From the NCBI GenBank assembly GCA_052169645.1, contig JBQNCA010000003.1:1-64000 (forward strand): 64,000 bases of DNA, in the 5' to 3' direction. The notes beneath the pieces are model-generated. The model was given only the letters and a program-made list of their open reading frames with translations. It ran no database searches and had not been told where the DNA came from. Position numbers and translations under genes: made by a program. Positions 33,681 to 43,021 of this stretch are shown here, in pieces. Numbering within the stretch: position 1 is the first letter of the stretch; each line of letters starts with the position of its first letter. This stretch comes from JAIKWW01 sp052169645. Its GTDB lineage: Bacteria > Bacillota > Clostridia > Peptostreptococcales > Anaerovoracaceae.

Positions 33681-34398
33681 AACGCTCAGAAAAGAATTTA
33701 AAAAAATCCTTGCGGAGCACGGCTGTGATGTAGGAAGCATATCCATACATGCACAGGGTATGACTCCTGAAGAAGCTATAGGTAATACTTCAAGAAAGGA
33801 TTATCCGATTTTAAACGGAAAGGAAATAATGCTCAAGGCTGAATATAAAGGCTGCATAGGGCAGGCCTTTACGTCAACGCCTGCCGATTATGAGGGCAGT
33901 TTGCAGGATATAATAGAGGCGGATATAGTTCGGGATGAATACGCCAGAGCTTTATTTATAGCAGCGTTAAATGCCGTAATGAAATACCTCGGACTTACGG
34001 ATAAGACCATACATTGCAGAAACGATGAGCCGGAGCTGTGTGCGGGCGATTGTATGAAATGGCTTTCCGATAATTACGATAAGCCTAAGATTTTGCAGGT
34101 CGGATATCAGCCTGCGCTGTTTGCACGCCTGGCTGAAAAATATGAAATGAGGCTCTTGGATCTGAATCCGGTGAATATAGGCAAGGAACAGCATGGAGTA
34201 ACAGTTGAGAACGGTAAAACCGCTATGGATGACGCCATAGAATGGGCGGATCTTATTCTATGTACCGGCAGTACTTTGGTCAACGGCTCAATAGTGGATT
34301 ATATGGAGCTTAACAAGGATGTCCGTTTTTACGGAACGACTCTTGCGGGGGCTGCCGCTTTGCTTAATCTCAATAGAATCTGTTTCAGAGCTGAATGA
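33658..34398 (+). CDS. DUF4213/DUF364 (heavy-metal-chelation-like) protein
   Basis: 246 residues: an N-terminal DUF4213 enolase-N-like part with GNTSRKDYPILNGKEIMLKAE and GQAFTS, then the Rossmann-like DUF364 domain (KILQVGYQPALFARLAEKY, RLLDLNPVNIG, ADLILCTGSTLVNGSI). The family is suspected to bind heavy metals and is often near metal transporters. Overlap with modC ties it to molybdate/tungstate metabolism; the segment CRNDEPELCAGDC could offer metal ligands. Actual function is unknown. Confidence 0.82.
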   Translation: MTVEILFETLRKEFKKILAEHGCDVGSISIHAQGMTPEEAIGNTSRKDYPILNGKEIMLKAEYKGCIGQAFTSTPADYEGSLQDIIEADIVRDEYARALFIAALNAVMKYLGLTDKTIHCRNDEPELCAGDCMKWLSDNYDKPKILQVGYQPALFARLAEKYEMRLLDLNPVNIGKEQHGVTVENGKTAMDDAIEWADLILCTGSTLVNGSIVDYMELNKDVRFYGTTLAGAAALLNLNRICFRAE

Positions 34399-34645
34399 TA
34401 TATAATTTTTGAAAATCAGTAAATAAGAACCGATAAGCTGTTGTAGACAGCAATAAGTATAGGTGAAGAAGCCTGAAGCTTAAAAGCATGATTCAAACGC
34501 AGCTTTAAAAAATAGTATAAATTCGGGATAAATATCGTATAACAAGGTGATTACGCTTTTTGCACGTCACCTTATTTTTTGTGTTAAGAATTTTATTGAA
34601 AGGTATATACTGTGATATAATATGCTTTTGAAAAGAGGGAAATGC

Positions 34646-35458
34646 ATGATTTACATTGCAATATTTACAGTAATGATAATACTGATTTTGATAAGCTGTG
34701 ACATGAGATTGAAGCTTGTTAAATACAGCATAAAGACTTCCGATGTGAAAAATCGCATAAGGCTTGCATTGGTAACTGATTTACATTCATGCCGCTACGG
34801 CGACGGACAAAGCAGACTGATATCTGCAATAGAAGCACAGACTCCTGATGCAGTGGTGATGAGCGGAGATATATTTGATGATGAGCTTACAGAAAACGAG
34901 GCATGGAGCTTTGTCAATAAAGCGGTGAAACTTGTGCCTTGCTATTATGTTACAGGGAATCATGAGCTTCGCAGACCGGATGCGGAGGAACTATTTGAGC
35001 GGATTGCAGCGTCAGGAGTGACGGTTTTACGAGGCGATAATTCACTGCTTTCCGTCGGAGCATCTCAAATTAAAATTTGCGGAGCGGAGGATCCGGAGAT
35101 AATAGGGATACCGGCTATGGAACGGCAGGTTGAAAGCGCCTGTGATTCGGGAGCATCCGATAAATTTTCGGTGCTTCTCGCTCACAGACCCGATTTGATA
35201 GAAATGTACAGCAGGCATAGGGCTGATCTGGTTTTATGCGGTCATGCTCATGGCGGACAGTGGCGTATACCCGGAATTCTTAACGGAACCTTTGCACCGG
35301 ATCAGGGAGTCTTTCCCAAACTGGCAGGAGGTCGCTATGATTTTGAAGCCTGCACTATGATAGTGAGTCGAGGTCTTGCGAGAGAAAGCACGATGGTTCC
35401 CCGCATTTTTAACAGACCTGAGCTTGTGATAATTGATATAGAAAGCATAGATTCATAG
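34646..35458 (+). CDS. Membrane-anchored metallophosphoesterase
   Basis: 270 residues. An N-terminal hydrophobic helix (IYIAIFTVMIILILISC) is followed by a calcineurin-like core with all motifs: TDLHS (D-x-H), GDIFDD, GNHE, ...LAHRPD, and GHAHGGQW. It resembles YkuE/YaeI-type enzymes acting on membrane phospholipid or UDP-diacylglucosamine-like substrates. I chose ATG 34646 with AAGAGGGA before it; ATG 34622 is in frame but sits before the ribosome site. It is a single-gene unit with TATAAT just upstream (about 34615). Confidence 0.85.
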   Translation: MIYIAIFTVMIILILISCDMRLKLVKYSIKTSDVKNRIRLALVTDLHSCRYGDGQSRLISAIEAQTPDAVVMSGDIFDDELTENEAWSFVNKAVKLVPCYYVTGNHELRRPDAEELFERIAASGVTVLRGDNSLLSVGASQIKICGAEDPEIIGIPAMERQVESACDSGASDKFSVLLAHRPDLIEMYSRHRADLVLCGHAHGGQWRIPGILNGTFAPDQGVFPKLAGGRYDFEACTMIVSRGLARESTMVPRIFNRPELVIIDIESIDS

Positions 35459-35573
35459 CTGCCGAAATTTATTTTTCGATATATATTAAAATATGATAAT
35501 ATTAATATATGATAATTGTTGTGAATATAATTTTGAGGGAAAGAGTCGGTTATGAAAGCTTGTCTACCTGAGG

Positions 35574-35602
35574 TTGACTTTTTAGCGCAAAGCCATTATA
35601 AT
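35574..35602 (+). promoter_or_regulatory. Strong promoter 185 bases ahead of murA
   Basis: TTGACT (35574-35579), 17-base spacer, TATAAT (35597-35602). The transcript would run through 180 bases of non-coding DNA, including the hairpin at 35678, before murA. Confidence 0.8.
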
Positions 35603-35677
35603 CTTTCCGGTGCTCAAAATGGAGGACACTCTGTTTTTGTGCGCATTTTGTGGTTTTATTATTAAAATATGCGTGGC

Positions 35678-35698
35678 TGACCGAAAAAAATTCGGTCA
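35678..35698. repeat. Perfect inverted repeat in the murA leader
   Basis: TGACCGAA and TTCGGTCA pair around five A. There is no T run after it on the plus strand, so it is either a regulatory hairpin, the end of a small RNA, or a protein site. Confidence 0.6.
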
Positions 35699-35786
35699 TA
35701 AGCAATATAGTGTAATATATTTCGAGATATTTTCGTTATGATATAGATGTGAAGTTGCGTGAGCAAGCAATTTCAGGAGGATAGAT

Positions 35787-37049
35787 GTGGCAAAGTTTTT
35801 AGTTGAAAAGAGCGGACCGCTTAAAGGTGAGGTTACTATAAGCGGGTCAAAAAATGCCGTTTTGCCTATAATGGCGGCTTCACTGCTTTCGGATGAGGAA
35901 TGTATTATATATGACGCTCCTGATTTGAGAGATGTGGATGTCATGTGCAAAATTCTTGAGAGCCTCGGCTCAAAGGTTAATCCCGACTTCGGAAGTAATG
36001 CCATATCTCTGAATGCGGAAAAAATAACATCCAACGAAACTCCGCAGGAGCTGGTTCGCCGTATGCGTGCATCCATTCTCACCATGGGACCTTTGCTTGC
36101 ACGCTTCGGCAGTGCGAGAGTTCCGCTTCCGGGAGGCTGTGCTATAGGAGCGAGACCTATAGACCTGCATCTTAAAGGCTTCGAAAGCATGGGTGCTGAA
36201 ATTGAAAGAGGCATCGGATATGTGGAGGCAAAGGCGACGAAACTGCATGGAGCAAGAATATATCTTGATTTTCCGAGTGTAGGTGCAACCGAAAACATAA
36301 TGACGGCTGCAGCTATGGCGGAGGGCGTAACTATTATTGAGAACGGAGCAAAGGAACCTGAAATCGTTGACCTCGCAAACTTCCTTAACCAAATGGGAGG
36401 AAAGGTCAGAGGAGCCGGCACCGACACCATAAAGATAGAAGGCGTGCCGCATATGCACGGAACAAATCACATAGTCATTCCCGATAGGATAGAGACGGGA
36501 ACTTTTATGGTGGCGGCAGCGATTACTCACGGTGACGTGTTGATAAAAAATGTAGTGCCCGATCATGTAAGACCTATAATTGCAAAGCTTTCAGAGTGCG
36601 GCTGTACGGTAGAGGATACTGTCGACGGGCTCAGAGTTAAGGCTGATGATTGCGAGATGATTGCAACCGATATAAAGACCATGCCTTATCCGGGATTTCC
36701 GACAGATATGCAATCTCAGTTTATGGCGCTTTTGACAACTGTCAAGGGTACGAGTTCTGTAATAGAAACTGTTTTTGAAAACCGTTATATGCATATAAAT
36801 GAACTGAACCGCATGGGCGCGGGTATTAGAATTGAAGGTCGTCAGGCTATAATTCCGGGAAATACAAAGCTTGTCGGAACTCATGTTGTTTCTACCGATT
36901 TACGTGCAGGTGCGGCATTGGTTATAGCGGCGCTTGCAGCGGAAGGAACAACACAGATTTCAGAAATATACCATATAGAACGAGGCTACAGCGAATTTGT
37001 GGATAAGCTTAAAAAGATAGGTGCAAATATAAGAAGAGTAGAGGATTGA
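35787..37049 (+). CDS. murA: UDP-N-acetylglucosamine 1-carboxyvinyltransferase
   Basis: 420 residues, full length, GTG start with TCAGGAGGATAGAT. It shows the MurA/EPSP-synthase fold and the catalytic loop PLPGGCAIGARPIDLH, with Cys at about 116 that reacts with phosphoenolpyruvate and fosfomycin. It also has YPGFPTDMQSQFMAL and RMGAGIRIEGRQAII. It makes the first committed peptidoglycan precursor in the cytoplasm. It is transcribed alone here, ended by the hairpin at 37091. Confidence 0.95.
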   Translation: MAKFLVEKSGPLKGEVTISGSKNAVLPIMAASLLSDEECIIYDAPDLRDVDVMCKILESLGSKVNPDFGSNAISLNAEKITSNETPQELVRRMRASILTMGPLLARFGSARVPLPGGCAIGARPIDLHLKGFESMGAEIERGIGYVEAKATKLHGARIYLDFPSVGATENIMTAAAMAEGVTIIENGAKEPEIVDLANFLNQMGGKVRGAGTDTIKIEGVPHMHGTNHIVIPDRIETGTFMVAAAITHGDVLIKNVVPDHVRPIIAKLSECGCTVEDTVDGLRVKADDCEMIATDIKTMPYPGFPTDMQSQFMALLTTVKGTSSVIETVFENRYMHINELNRMGAGIRIEGRQAIIPGNTKLVGTHVVSTDLRAGAALVIAALAAEGTTQISEIYHIERGYSEFVDKLKKIGANIRRVED

Positions 37050-37090
37050 GAAATATCTTCATAAATAAAAAGTAGATTCTTATCAATTTT

Positions 37091-37133
37091 AATATGCCCA
37101 TCCTTGCCGCTTTGCGGTAAAGACGGGCATATT
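37091..37133. terminator. Terminator between murA and the convergent MMPL gene
   Basis: AATATGCCC and GGGCATATT (37091-37099, 37125-37133) enclose a second stem TTGCCGC/GCGGTAA. T-rich sequence follows on both strands, so it may serve both directions. Confidence 0.75.
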
Positions 37134-37192
37134 GTCGTTTTAAACTTCAATCTGATTTTCAAGAATAAAAGTAATTTATATATAAAACCGAG

Positions 37193-39265
37193 TCAATCGG
37201 AGTTGCTTCTCCATTTTAAGCTTGTTCGTGCGAAAACAGGCTCGAATTCATAAAGTATTACGGGCAGCACTACTACACATATCAGCATGGATATTATAGC
37301 ACCTCTTGCAAGCATTATGCATATTGATGAAATCAGATCTATGTGAGAGACGAGCATTACGCCCAGCATGGAGGTGAAAAGCACCAGAGCGCTGGTAAAT
37401 ATTGATTTGTCGGATTCTGTAGCAGCTACCGTAATCGCAGCTTTTCTATCCAGACCGTTCTGTATTTCCTCTTTGAATCTTGTAGTCATTAATATAGCGT
37501 AGTCTATAGTTGAACCCATCTGTATTGCCGATATAAGCGCCGGCGTTATGAAGAACATCTTGCCGCCGAGGAAATACACGAAGGACTGGTTTATATATAT
37601 GGAAATCTCTATCGGTATAATCAAAGCAATCGGAATACTCAGCGAGCGCAGTACGAAAAGTATTATAAAAAATACCGCAGCCAATGTTATATAGTTCGTA
37701 ACCTTGAAATCCGTAGAGGTCGTGGAAATCAGATCCTCAGTCATAGCACTTTCACCGGTGAGCATCGCTGATGAATCATATTTTTTCAGTATTTTATTCA
37801 GAGTTTTGACCTGATCGGCAATTTGCCGGGAAGCTGTTTCGTATTCCGTATTTATCATAATCAGCTGTTTTCCGTCCTGCTTCAGCATATTGTGGATATC
37901 TTCGGGAATGAAGAAATCGGGTATTCCGGCACCCAATATTGAATTATAGGAAATAACGGAGCTGATGCCGTCTACTTCCTTTATTTCAGCTTCAATATTA
38001 TTCATTGCAGTTGAAGGTAAATCCGCATCAACTATTGCGACATGCATACTTGCTATATTAAAGTTGCTGCTGAGTTTTTCGCTTGCGATTGTGGACGGGG
38101 TTTCTCGAGGAAGAGAATCCGATATCTTGTAGTAAGTATCCGCATGAGCCTGACCGTAGTAAGCGGGAATTATCAACAGAGCGAATATTACGAGAGTCAA
38201 AGTTTTATGTTTCATTATGAACGCCGTGAGCTTTGAGGTGTCAGGGATAAGGCTCCTGTGAGTGTGTTTCTGAATATGTTTATCCAAGAGAAGCAGTATG
38301 GACGGGAGTACTATAATTACGGTCAAAACACCGAGAATTACACCCTTTGCCATGACAAGTCCTATGTTTAATCCGAGCGAAAAGTGCATAAAGCACAGCG
38401 CCAAAAAACCGGCGATGGTTGTGAGCGAGCTGCCCGAGAGCGAACCGAAGGCAGCCTTTACCGCCACGGACATCGCATCCCGGGGGTCATCATAGTTGCA
38501 TCTTTCCTCCGAATAGCGGTGATATAAAAATATGGAATAGTCCATCGTAACGGCTAATTGCAGTACCGCAGCCAGAGCCTGCGTCACATATGAAATTTCT
38601 CCGAGAAACAGATTGCTTCCCATATTATATGCTACAGCCAGACCTATATTACCGAGAAATGCAAACGGGAGCACACTTGATTCGAGAGTGAGGAGCATGG
38701 CACCCATTGAAAGAAGCACGGCAAGCATTATATATAAAGGAAGCTCCGCATCCATATAACCTCTGATATCTCTCATCAGAACGGAAAATCCCGATAGGAA
38801 ACAATGCTTGTTGCAGAGGGAACGGATATTATCTATAGCATCCATGGTAACCTGTGAGGATGCCGCTCGACTGTATTGTATTACGATAAGAGTTGAATTT
38901 TCTGAATAAAGGTGGGATGTCAGCTCTTTCGGGAGCATTTCCACAGGAAATTGAGGACCTACCATATCGGAGAGCCATGTTACGCTGCTTACGCCTGTAA
39001 CATTTTTTATATCCCTGACCAAATCCTCGGTATATACATTCGGCATGTCTTCAACTACAAGCATACTGGTAGCTGCCATTTTGAAAGGCTCTTCGAGCAG
39101 GGCTTCGCCTTTGGTAGTTTCCAAATCCTTGGGAAGATATGACAGAATGTCGTAATTTACTCTTGTACTTAAATATCCTATGATTGACGGGATAAGCATA
39201 AGCAGAGAAATTGTCAATATCAGCTTCGGCTTACGGGTCAGGATATGTGATATTTTATCTAACAA
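37193..39265 (-). CDS. MMPL/RND-family membrane exporter
   Basis: 690 residues with the twelve-helix arrangement of MMPL proteins: an N-terminal helix (about 14-32), a large outer loop, helices 2-6 with the proton-relay DYSIFLYHRYSEE segment, a second outer loop, and helices 8-12 with DYAILMTTRFKEE. These export lipids or hydrophobic molecules using proton flow. The gene follows the coiled-coil surface protein by 15 bases, and both are divergent from a TetR gene, so they form a probable TetR-controlled export unit. Confidence 0.9.
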   Translation of the reverse strand: MLDKISHILTRKPKLILTISLLMLIPSIIGYLSTRVNYDILSYLPKDLETTKGEALLEEPFKMAATSMLVVEDMPNVYTEDLVRDIKNVTGVSSVTWLSDMVGPQFPVEMLPKELTSHLYSENSTLIVIQYSRAASSQVTMDAIDNIRSLCNKHCFLSGFSVLMRDIRGYMDAELPLYIMLAVLLSMGAMLLTLESSVLPFAFLGNIGLAVAYNMGSNLFLGEISYVTQALAAVLQLAVTMDYSIFLYHRYSEERCNYDDPRDAMSVAVKAAFGSLSGSSLTTIAGFLALCFMHFSLGLNIGLVMAKGVILGVLTVIIVLPSILLLLDKHIQKHTHRSLIPDTSKLTAFIMKHKTLTLVIFALLIIPAYYGQAHADTYYKISDSLPRETPSTIASEKLSSNFNIASMHVAIVDADLPSTAMNNIEAEIKEVDGISSVISYNSILGAGIPDFFIPEDIHNMLKQDGKQLIMINTEYETASRQIADQVKTLNKILKKYDSSAMLTGESAMTEDLISTTSTDFKVTNYITLAAVFFIILFVLRSLSIPIALIIPIEISIYINQSFVYFLGGKMFFITPALISAIQMGSTIDYAILMTTRFKEEIQNGLDRKAAITVAATESDKSIFTSALVLFTSMLGVMLVSHIDLISSICIMLARGAIISMLICVVVLPVILYEFEPVFARTSLKWRSNSD

Positions 39266-39280
39266 AACAATACCTCCCGA

Positions 39281-41938
39281 TTACTTGAACAGATTGGCTA
39301 CGGCATGACCTATATCGACGAACATCTGCTTTACACGTCCCCAGAAACTGGAATTTTCTATAGCATCCTCAGCTGCAGTCCTTTCGGAAGAATCGTCCAC
39401 TTTTATTTCCTGTGAGCGAATGAGAACCTGAACGGTGGTAGGAGACGGATTCTTTTCAGAGGTCAATGATACAGCCGGCAAGGAAGTGTCCATATTCAGA
39501 AGATTATCTATTTCTCCTGTATGTTCATCCCAGATGTCCCGTATTATGCTGTCGATATCGTTCTTTGCCGATTTGACATCCTTTGCCGTGCCTACGGCAT
39601 CAGCCGTTCTTCTGAGTGTTTCTGAAAGGGACGACAGTGTATCGAGAGTTCCCTTATCAAGGTATGTTCCGCTTTCTTTTGAAAGCTTGGTGGTATTGGA
39701 AATCAATGTGCTCAGATTCTTTACGGAGCTTGCCGTATCTTTGGATAATGTTTGCATATTTTTTAATGCATTCTGTGCTTTCGGCTCATAATCGTTCATT
39801 ATATCTTGAAGACTGTGAATTTCATCTATAATTTCATTGATTTTATCTATAGCCGCACTTGATTTATCAATAATATCTTTTGCATTTTCAACCGAATCTC
39901 CGGCGGCACCGTTTACATTTTCCAAATCGTCCAAAGTCTTTGAAAGCACGTCCAAGTCATCCAATATATCCGAAGCTCTTTTCAAAAGCTCTGAGGTCGG
40001 GTGCGATATGGAATTGATATTATTGTTAAGAGTGTTGGAAGCATTGTTCAGCGCACCGCTTATATTTTTGTCGATGTTGTCAATAAGGGCTTTCAGACCT
40101 TCCATATCTTCACCCTCGTTGCTTTGAGCATAGAGTAAGGCGACGGTGGATGCCAACTGCTCGGCAGTTGAATCACTGATAGTCTGACCTTTTGATGCAT
40201 ATGAAGCCTTTATGGCAGCAAAAGCGAATTCCTTGATACTCGGATTGCCACCGCCGGTATTTATGTAAATAACGTAGTATGGTGCCAGTCGCTTAAGGTT
40301 CTTATATGCTGCAAGTATGGAAGAAAGAGTACCGGTAGGAAGACCGTTCTGTGTCTCGATTTCTGCAAATGCTGCAGCTTTACTGCTGTCGGCAACAGCT
40401 GCAGCTATAGGAACTGCAAGAGCGGCAGCCGCTGCATCCGAAATTCCCAGCTTACTTTTAAGCAAAGCGGCGATTGCGGCATTTTCATCCGTAATTCCGT
40501 TCGGATTTATCAGTCCGGCGGCATTTAAAAGATTCAGAGCACTTTTTGCTCCGTTTTTGTCTTTCTTTAAGGCATTGTATGCCTTTATCAAATCTGCAGA
40601 GTCTGAAAGCTGCGATGTACTGCTGCTTGAGCCTCCGGGTATGTTATCGAGTTTATCCAGTGCATAGCTGATATTATCTACGTAGCCGCTCAGCTCTTTT
40701 GTCTTTGTGATTAAATTCTTTAAGTCCTTATTATTTTTTGAAAGAGAATCCGTACTCTTTTTTATCTTGTCCAGATTACCTTTTACGGCATTGAGTGATT
40801 TGCTTATATCTTTCAGATTGCCTTTCATGGAATCGGCTGAATTGACGATACTCTGTGCTGCGGAATTTGAATCGGCGACCGCTTTGCTCGTATCTGCAAG
40901 ATTTTGATATATAGGCTGTATATCGAGTGCGAGACCTGATAAATCGGCATTACTCTTATCTATATCGTTGTAGATGCCGCCCTTGCCGGCGGAGATGATA
41001 CCTCGAGCGGTGTTCAGTTCATCCAAGCCGGCAGCCGATGAATTTAGGCTGCCTTCCATATTTGAAAGTGCATCAAGCGTTCTGTCAATGCTGCCGCTGA
41101 GCTTGTCATAATCCTCTTTAATTTTATCCTTTTTATCCTGTAAATCACCGAGCATGTCCATCTGAGATAGAGTGGCGGGAGCCATTATAAAGGTAAAACC
41201 CGAAAATTGAAATTTATCCGTTCCCACCGAAATTTTAAAGTGCTCTTCGGCACCGGGCATGGCTGCAAATATTACGGTGCGAAGATTGCCTATAAGCTGC
41301 ACCTGACCGCCCTCCTGCTCAAGTGACAGTATATCGCTCTGGTTGAAGATGCTTATAGCTTCAAGAGTATAATTATTTTTCATATAATCCGAGGCGGATT
41401 TATTGGGTACGATATTCAAAGCTATTTCCACCATACCGTTTTTACCTGCAAGCTTTTCAGCTTCTACAGGAACACCGTTGAGCTTGTAGGTCATGGAAAT
41501 TTTCCAAGGCAGTTCATTATAGATAGCTGAATTTTTTCCCTCGAAATAGAAGTGATCGGGGATTTTATCATTTTTGAAGTTGAAGCTGACAACACCGTTT
41601 TTTGATACGGGTTCGGTGCCGTCCGTCAGATTGTCGACTTTTTCATAATTGCCATAATCGGTTATTGAGTTTGCACCGTTCATGATATAGCTTTTTACTA
41701 TACTGCCGTCGGTCAGATTGCCGTAGTAGTCGAGTACACCGTAGTATGCTTCGTCATAGGTAGGGGTTATTCCTGCGGTGTACTCCTGTGCGAAGGCGGG
41801 CGCTGCCGAGGTGAGCATGCAGATTGCGAGCAGGAGTGAGAGCGCCCGCTTGGGAGCTGCTTGCCTGCTACGGGCGGCAATTTTTCTGCGTGCTTCTGAA
41901 ACGGAAGCTATTTTTAAACTTTTATTATAAGCTTTCAT
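39281..41938 (-). CDS. Large secreted coiled-coil protein, partner of the MMPL exporter
   Basis: 885 residues: basic cytoplasmic start, signal/membrane segment (about 30-50, LSLLLAICMLTSAAPAFA), beta-rich part (to about 265), then a very long region of heptad-like helices rich in Asp, Lys, Asn, Ser, Leu (LDKIKKSTDSLSKNNKDLKN and similar). An Ala-rich globular insert (about 490-590) interrupts it. The C-terminus is amphipathic (FVDIGHAVANLF). The layout resembles YhgE/Pip-type proteins without their final helices. Ribosome site AAGGAGGAC. It probably forms an extracellular adaptor or stalk for the MMPL pump. Confidence 0.8.
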   Translation of the reverse strand: MKAYNKSLKIASVSEARRKIAARSRQAAPKRALSLLLAICMLTSAAPAFAQEYTAGITPTYDEAYYGVLDYYGNLTDGSIVKSYIMNGANSITDYGNYEKVDNLTDGTEPVSKNGVVSFNFKNDKIPDHFYFEGKNSAIYNELPWKISMTYKLNGVPVEAEKLAGKNGMVEIALNIVPNKSASDYMKNNYTLEAISIFNQSDILSLEQEGGQVQLIGNLRTVIFAAMPGAEEHFKISVGTDKFQFSGFTFIMAPATLSQMDMLGDLQDKKDKIKEDYDKLSGSIDRTLDALSNMEGSLNSSAAGLDELNTARGIISAGKGGIYNDIDKSNADLSGLALDIQPIYQNLADTSKAVADSNSAAQSIVNSADSMKGNLKDISKSLNAVKGNLDKIKKSTDSLSKNNKDLKNLITKTKELSGYVDNISYALDKLDNIPGGSSSSTSQLSDSADLIKAYNALKKDKNGAKSALNLLNAAGLINPNGITDENAAIAALLKSKLGISDAAAAALAVPIAAAVADSSKAAAFAEIETQNGLPTGTLSSILAAYKNLKRLAPYYVIYINTGGGNPSIKEFAFAAIKASYASKGQTISDSTAEQLASTVALLYAQSNEGEDMEGLKALIDNIDKNISGALNNASNTLNNNINSISHPTSELLKRASDILDDLDVLSKTLDDLENVNGAAGDSVENAKDIIDKSSAAIDKINEIIDEIHSLQDIMNDYEPKAQNALKNMQTLSKDTASSVKNLSTLISNTTKLSKESGTYLDKGTLDTLSSLSETLRRTADAVGTAKDVKSAKNDIDSIIRDIWDEHTGEIDNLLNMDTSLPAVSLTSEKNPSPTTVQVLIRSQEIKVDDSSERTAAEDAIENSSFWGRVKQMFVDIGHAVANLFK

Positions 41939-42025
41939 GAGAAGTAGTCCTCCTTGTATAATAAGAAATGTATATCATATTAATTGAAAACGTGATTTTA
42001 ATAAGTAAAAATAAAGCGTAAATAG

Positions 42026-42054
42026 TTGATTAATTGATTAAAGTTGATTATAAT
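42026..42054 (+). promoter_or_regulatory. Promoter of the TetR gene
   Basis: TTGATT (42026-42031), 17-base spacer, TATAAT (42049-42054). The motif TTGATTA occurs three times here (TTGATTAATTGATTAAAGTTGATTA), suggesting an operator. The opposite-facing gene starts only 90 bases away. Confidence 0.78.
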
Positions 42055-42209
42055 ACTGATATCCATAAAAGGCAATACAAATTATTGTCTTTGTGTAAAA
42101 AAATAAAAGTTGTGCCGCAGGCAAAAGAAAATTGTACAGGATTTGATACTTTCCCACGCCGAATAAAAAATAATATTATTGAAGGCAGAAAAAAGCTTGG
42201 AGGAATTTT

Positions 42210-42797
42210 ATGGTTATAAATAAAGATGACAGAAGAGTAAAGCGTACCCGCAGATTGCTTAAGCAGGGTTTGGCGGAATTGCTACGGCAAAAACATTTTT
42301 CAGATATTTCTGCACGGGATATAACGGAAAAAATGGATTTAAATAAAGCGACGTTCTATTTACATTATAAAAATACTTACGAGCTGTTACAGGATTTAGA
42401 AACAGATTTGCTTGAGCAGGCTCAGGAAATGATAGATCGCTATGAATATGATGAAACGGAAGATTCGATGCGCAAGTTTTTTGAGCCGCTGCTTGATTTT
42501 GTAGTTGAAAATAGAAGTGTATGTGAGGCTCTGTTCGTAAATAATGCAAGCAGCGATTTTACAGGCAGGGTTGTTGAATTTATTTACAAGAACGGAACTG
42601 AAATTATGAAGAAACGGTTCCCTAAGATTTCGGTGGAGGATGCGGACTATGTGTTGAGCTTCGTTGCATTCGGATTGATAGGACTTTTGCGCAGATGGTT
42701 TGAAAAGGAAATGTCCATTCCTAAAGAAAAGCTTTTAAATATAGCGGATGAAATGCTCGCAGGAATAAATTATCAGCTTTTAAATCCGAATAGATGA
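42210..42797 (+). CDS. TetR-family regulator of the MMPL unit
   Basis: 195 residues. TetR helix-turn-helix (about 8-60; RTRRLLKQGLAELLRQKHFSD, RDITEKMDLNKATFYLHYKNTYELL) and a DhaS/TetR_C_8-like helical domain with FVAFGLIGLLRRWFEKEM. Divergent from the MMPL pair with a shared 270-base region, so local repression is inferred. Ribosome site TTGGAGG. Confidence 0.88.
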   Translation: MVINKDDRRVKRTRRLLKQGLAELLRQKHFSDISARDITEKMDLNKATFYLHYKNTYELLQDLETDLLEQAQEMIDRYEYDETEDSMRKFFEPLLDFVVENRSVCEALFVNNASSDFTGRVVEFIYKNGTEIMKKRFPKISVEDADYVLSFVAFGLIGLLRRWFEKEMSIPKEKLLNIADEMLAGINYQLLNPNR

Positions 42798-42851
42798 GTT
42801 TGAAGCTACAAAACAAATAATATTGAAAAATAATACTTAGTAAAAAGATTA

Positions 42852-42900
42852 ATCCGCCATACACGTTGAAAAATCAACACGCATGGCGGATAACGGTTTT
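42852..42900. terminator. Terminator between tetR and convergent murC
   Basis: ATCCGCCAT and ATGGCGGAT plus inner CGTTGA/TCAACG-type pairing make a 15-17 bp hairpin with loop AAAA, followed by ACGGTTTT. A second weaker one (GTCGG...CCGATTTTT) follows at about 42900-42930. Confidence 0.8.
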
Positions 42901-43021
42901 GTCGGATCTTTTGTTCTATCGCCGATTTTTATACACGTTTTTGTCTTACAAATCTCCTTTTAGCGTTCAGGCTTGAAAATTAAAAATAACATGACGAGTC
43001 GGTTATGCGATATGCATAATC

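Noticed and set aside
39435..40907. Several 60-118 codon frames on the plus strand opposite the coiled-coil gene
   Set aside because: They are mirror readings of a Ser/Lys/Asp-rich coding sequence, with no ribosome sites or domain patterns.
42034..42219. 61-codon frame before the tetR gene at 42210
   Set aside because: It begins inside the promoter, has no ribosome site and overlaps the true start region.
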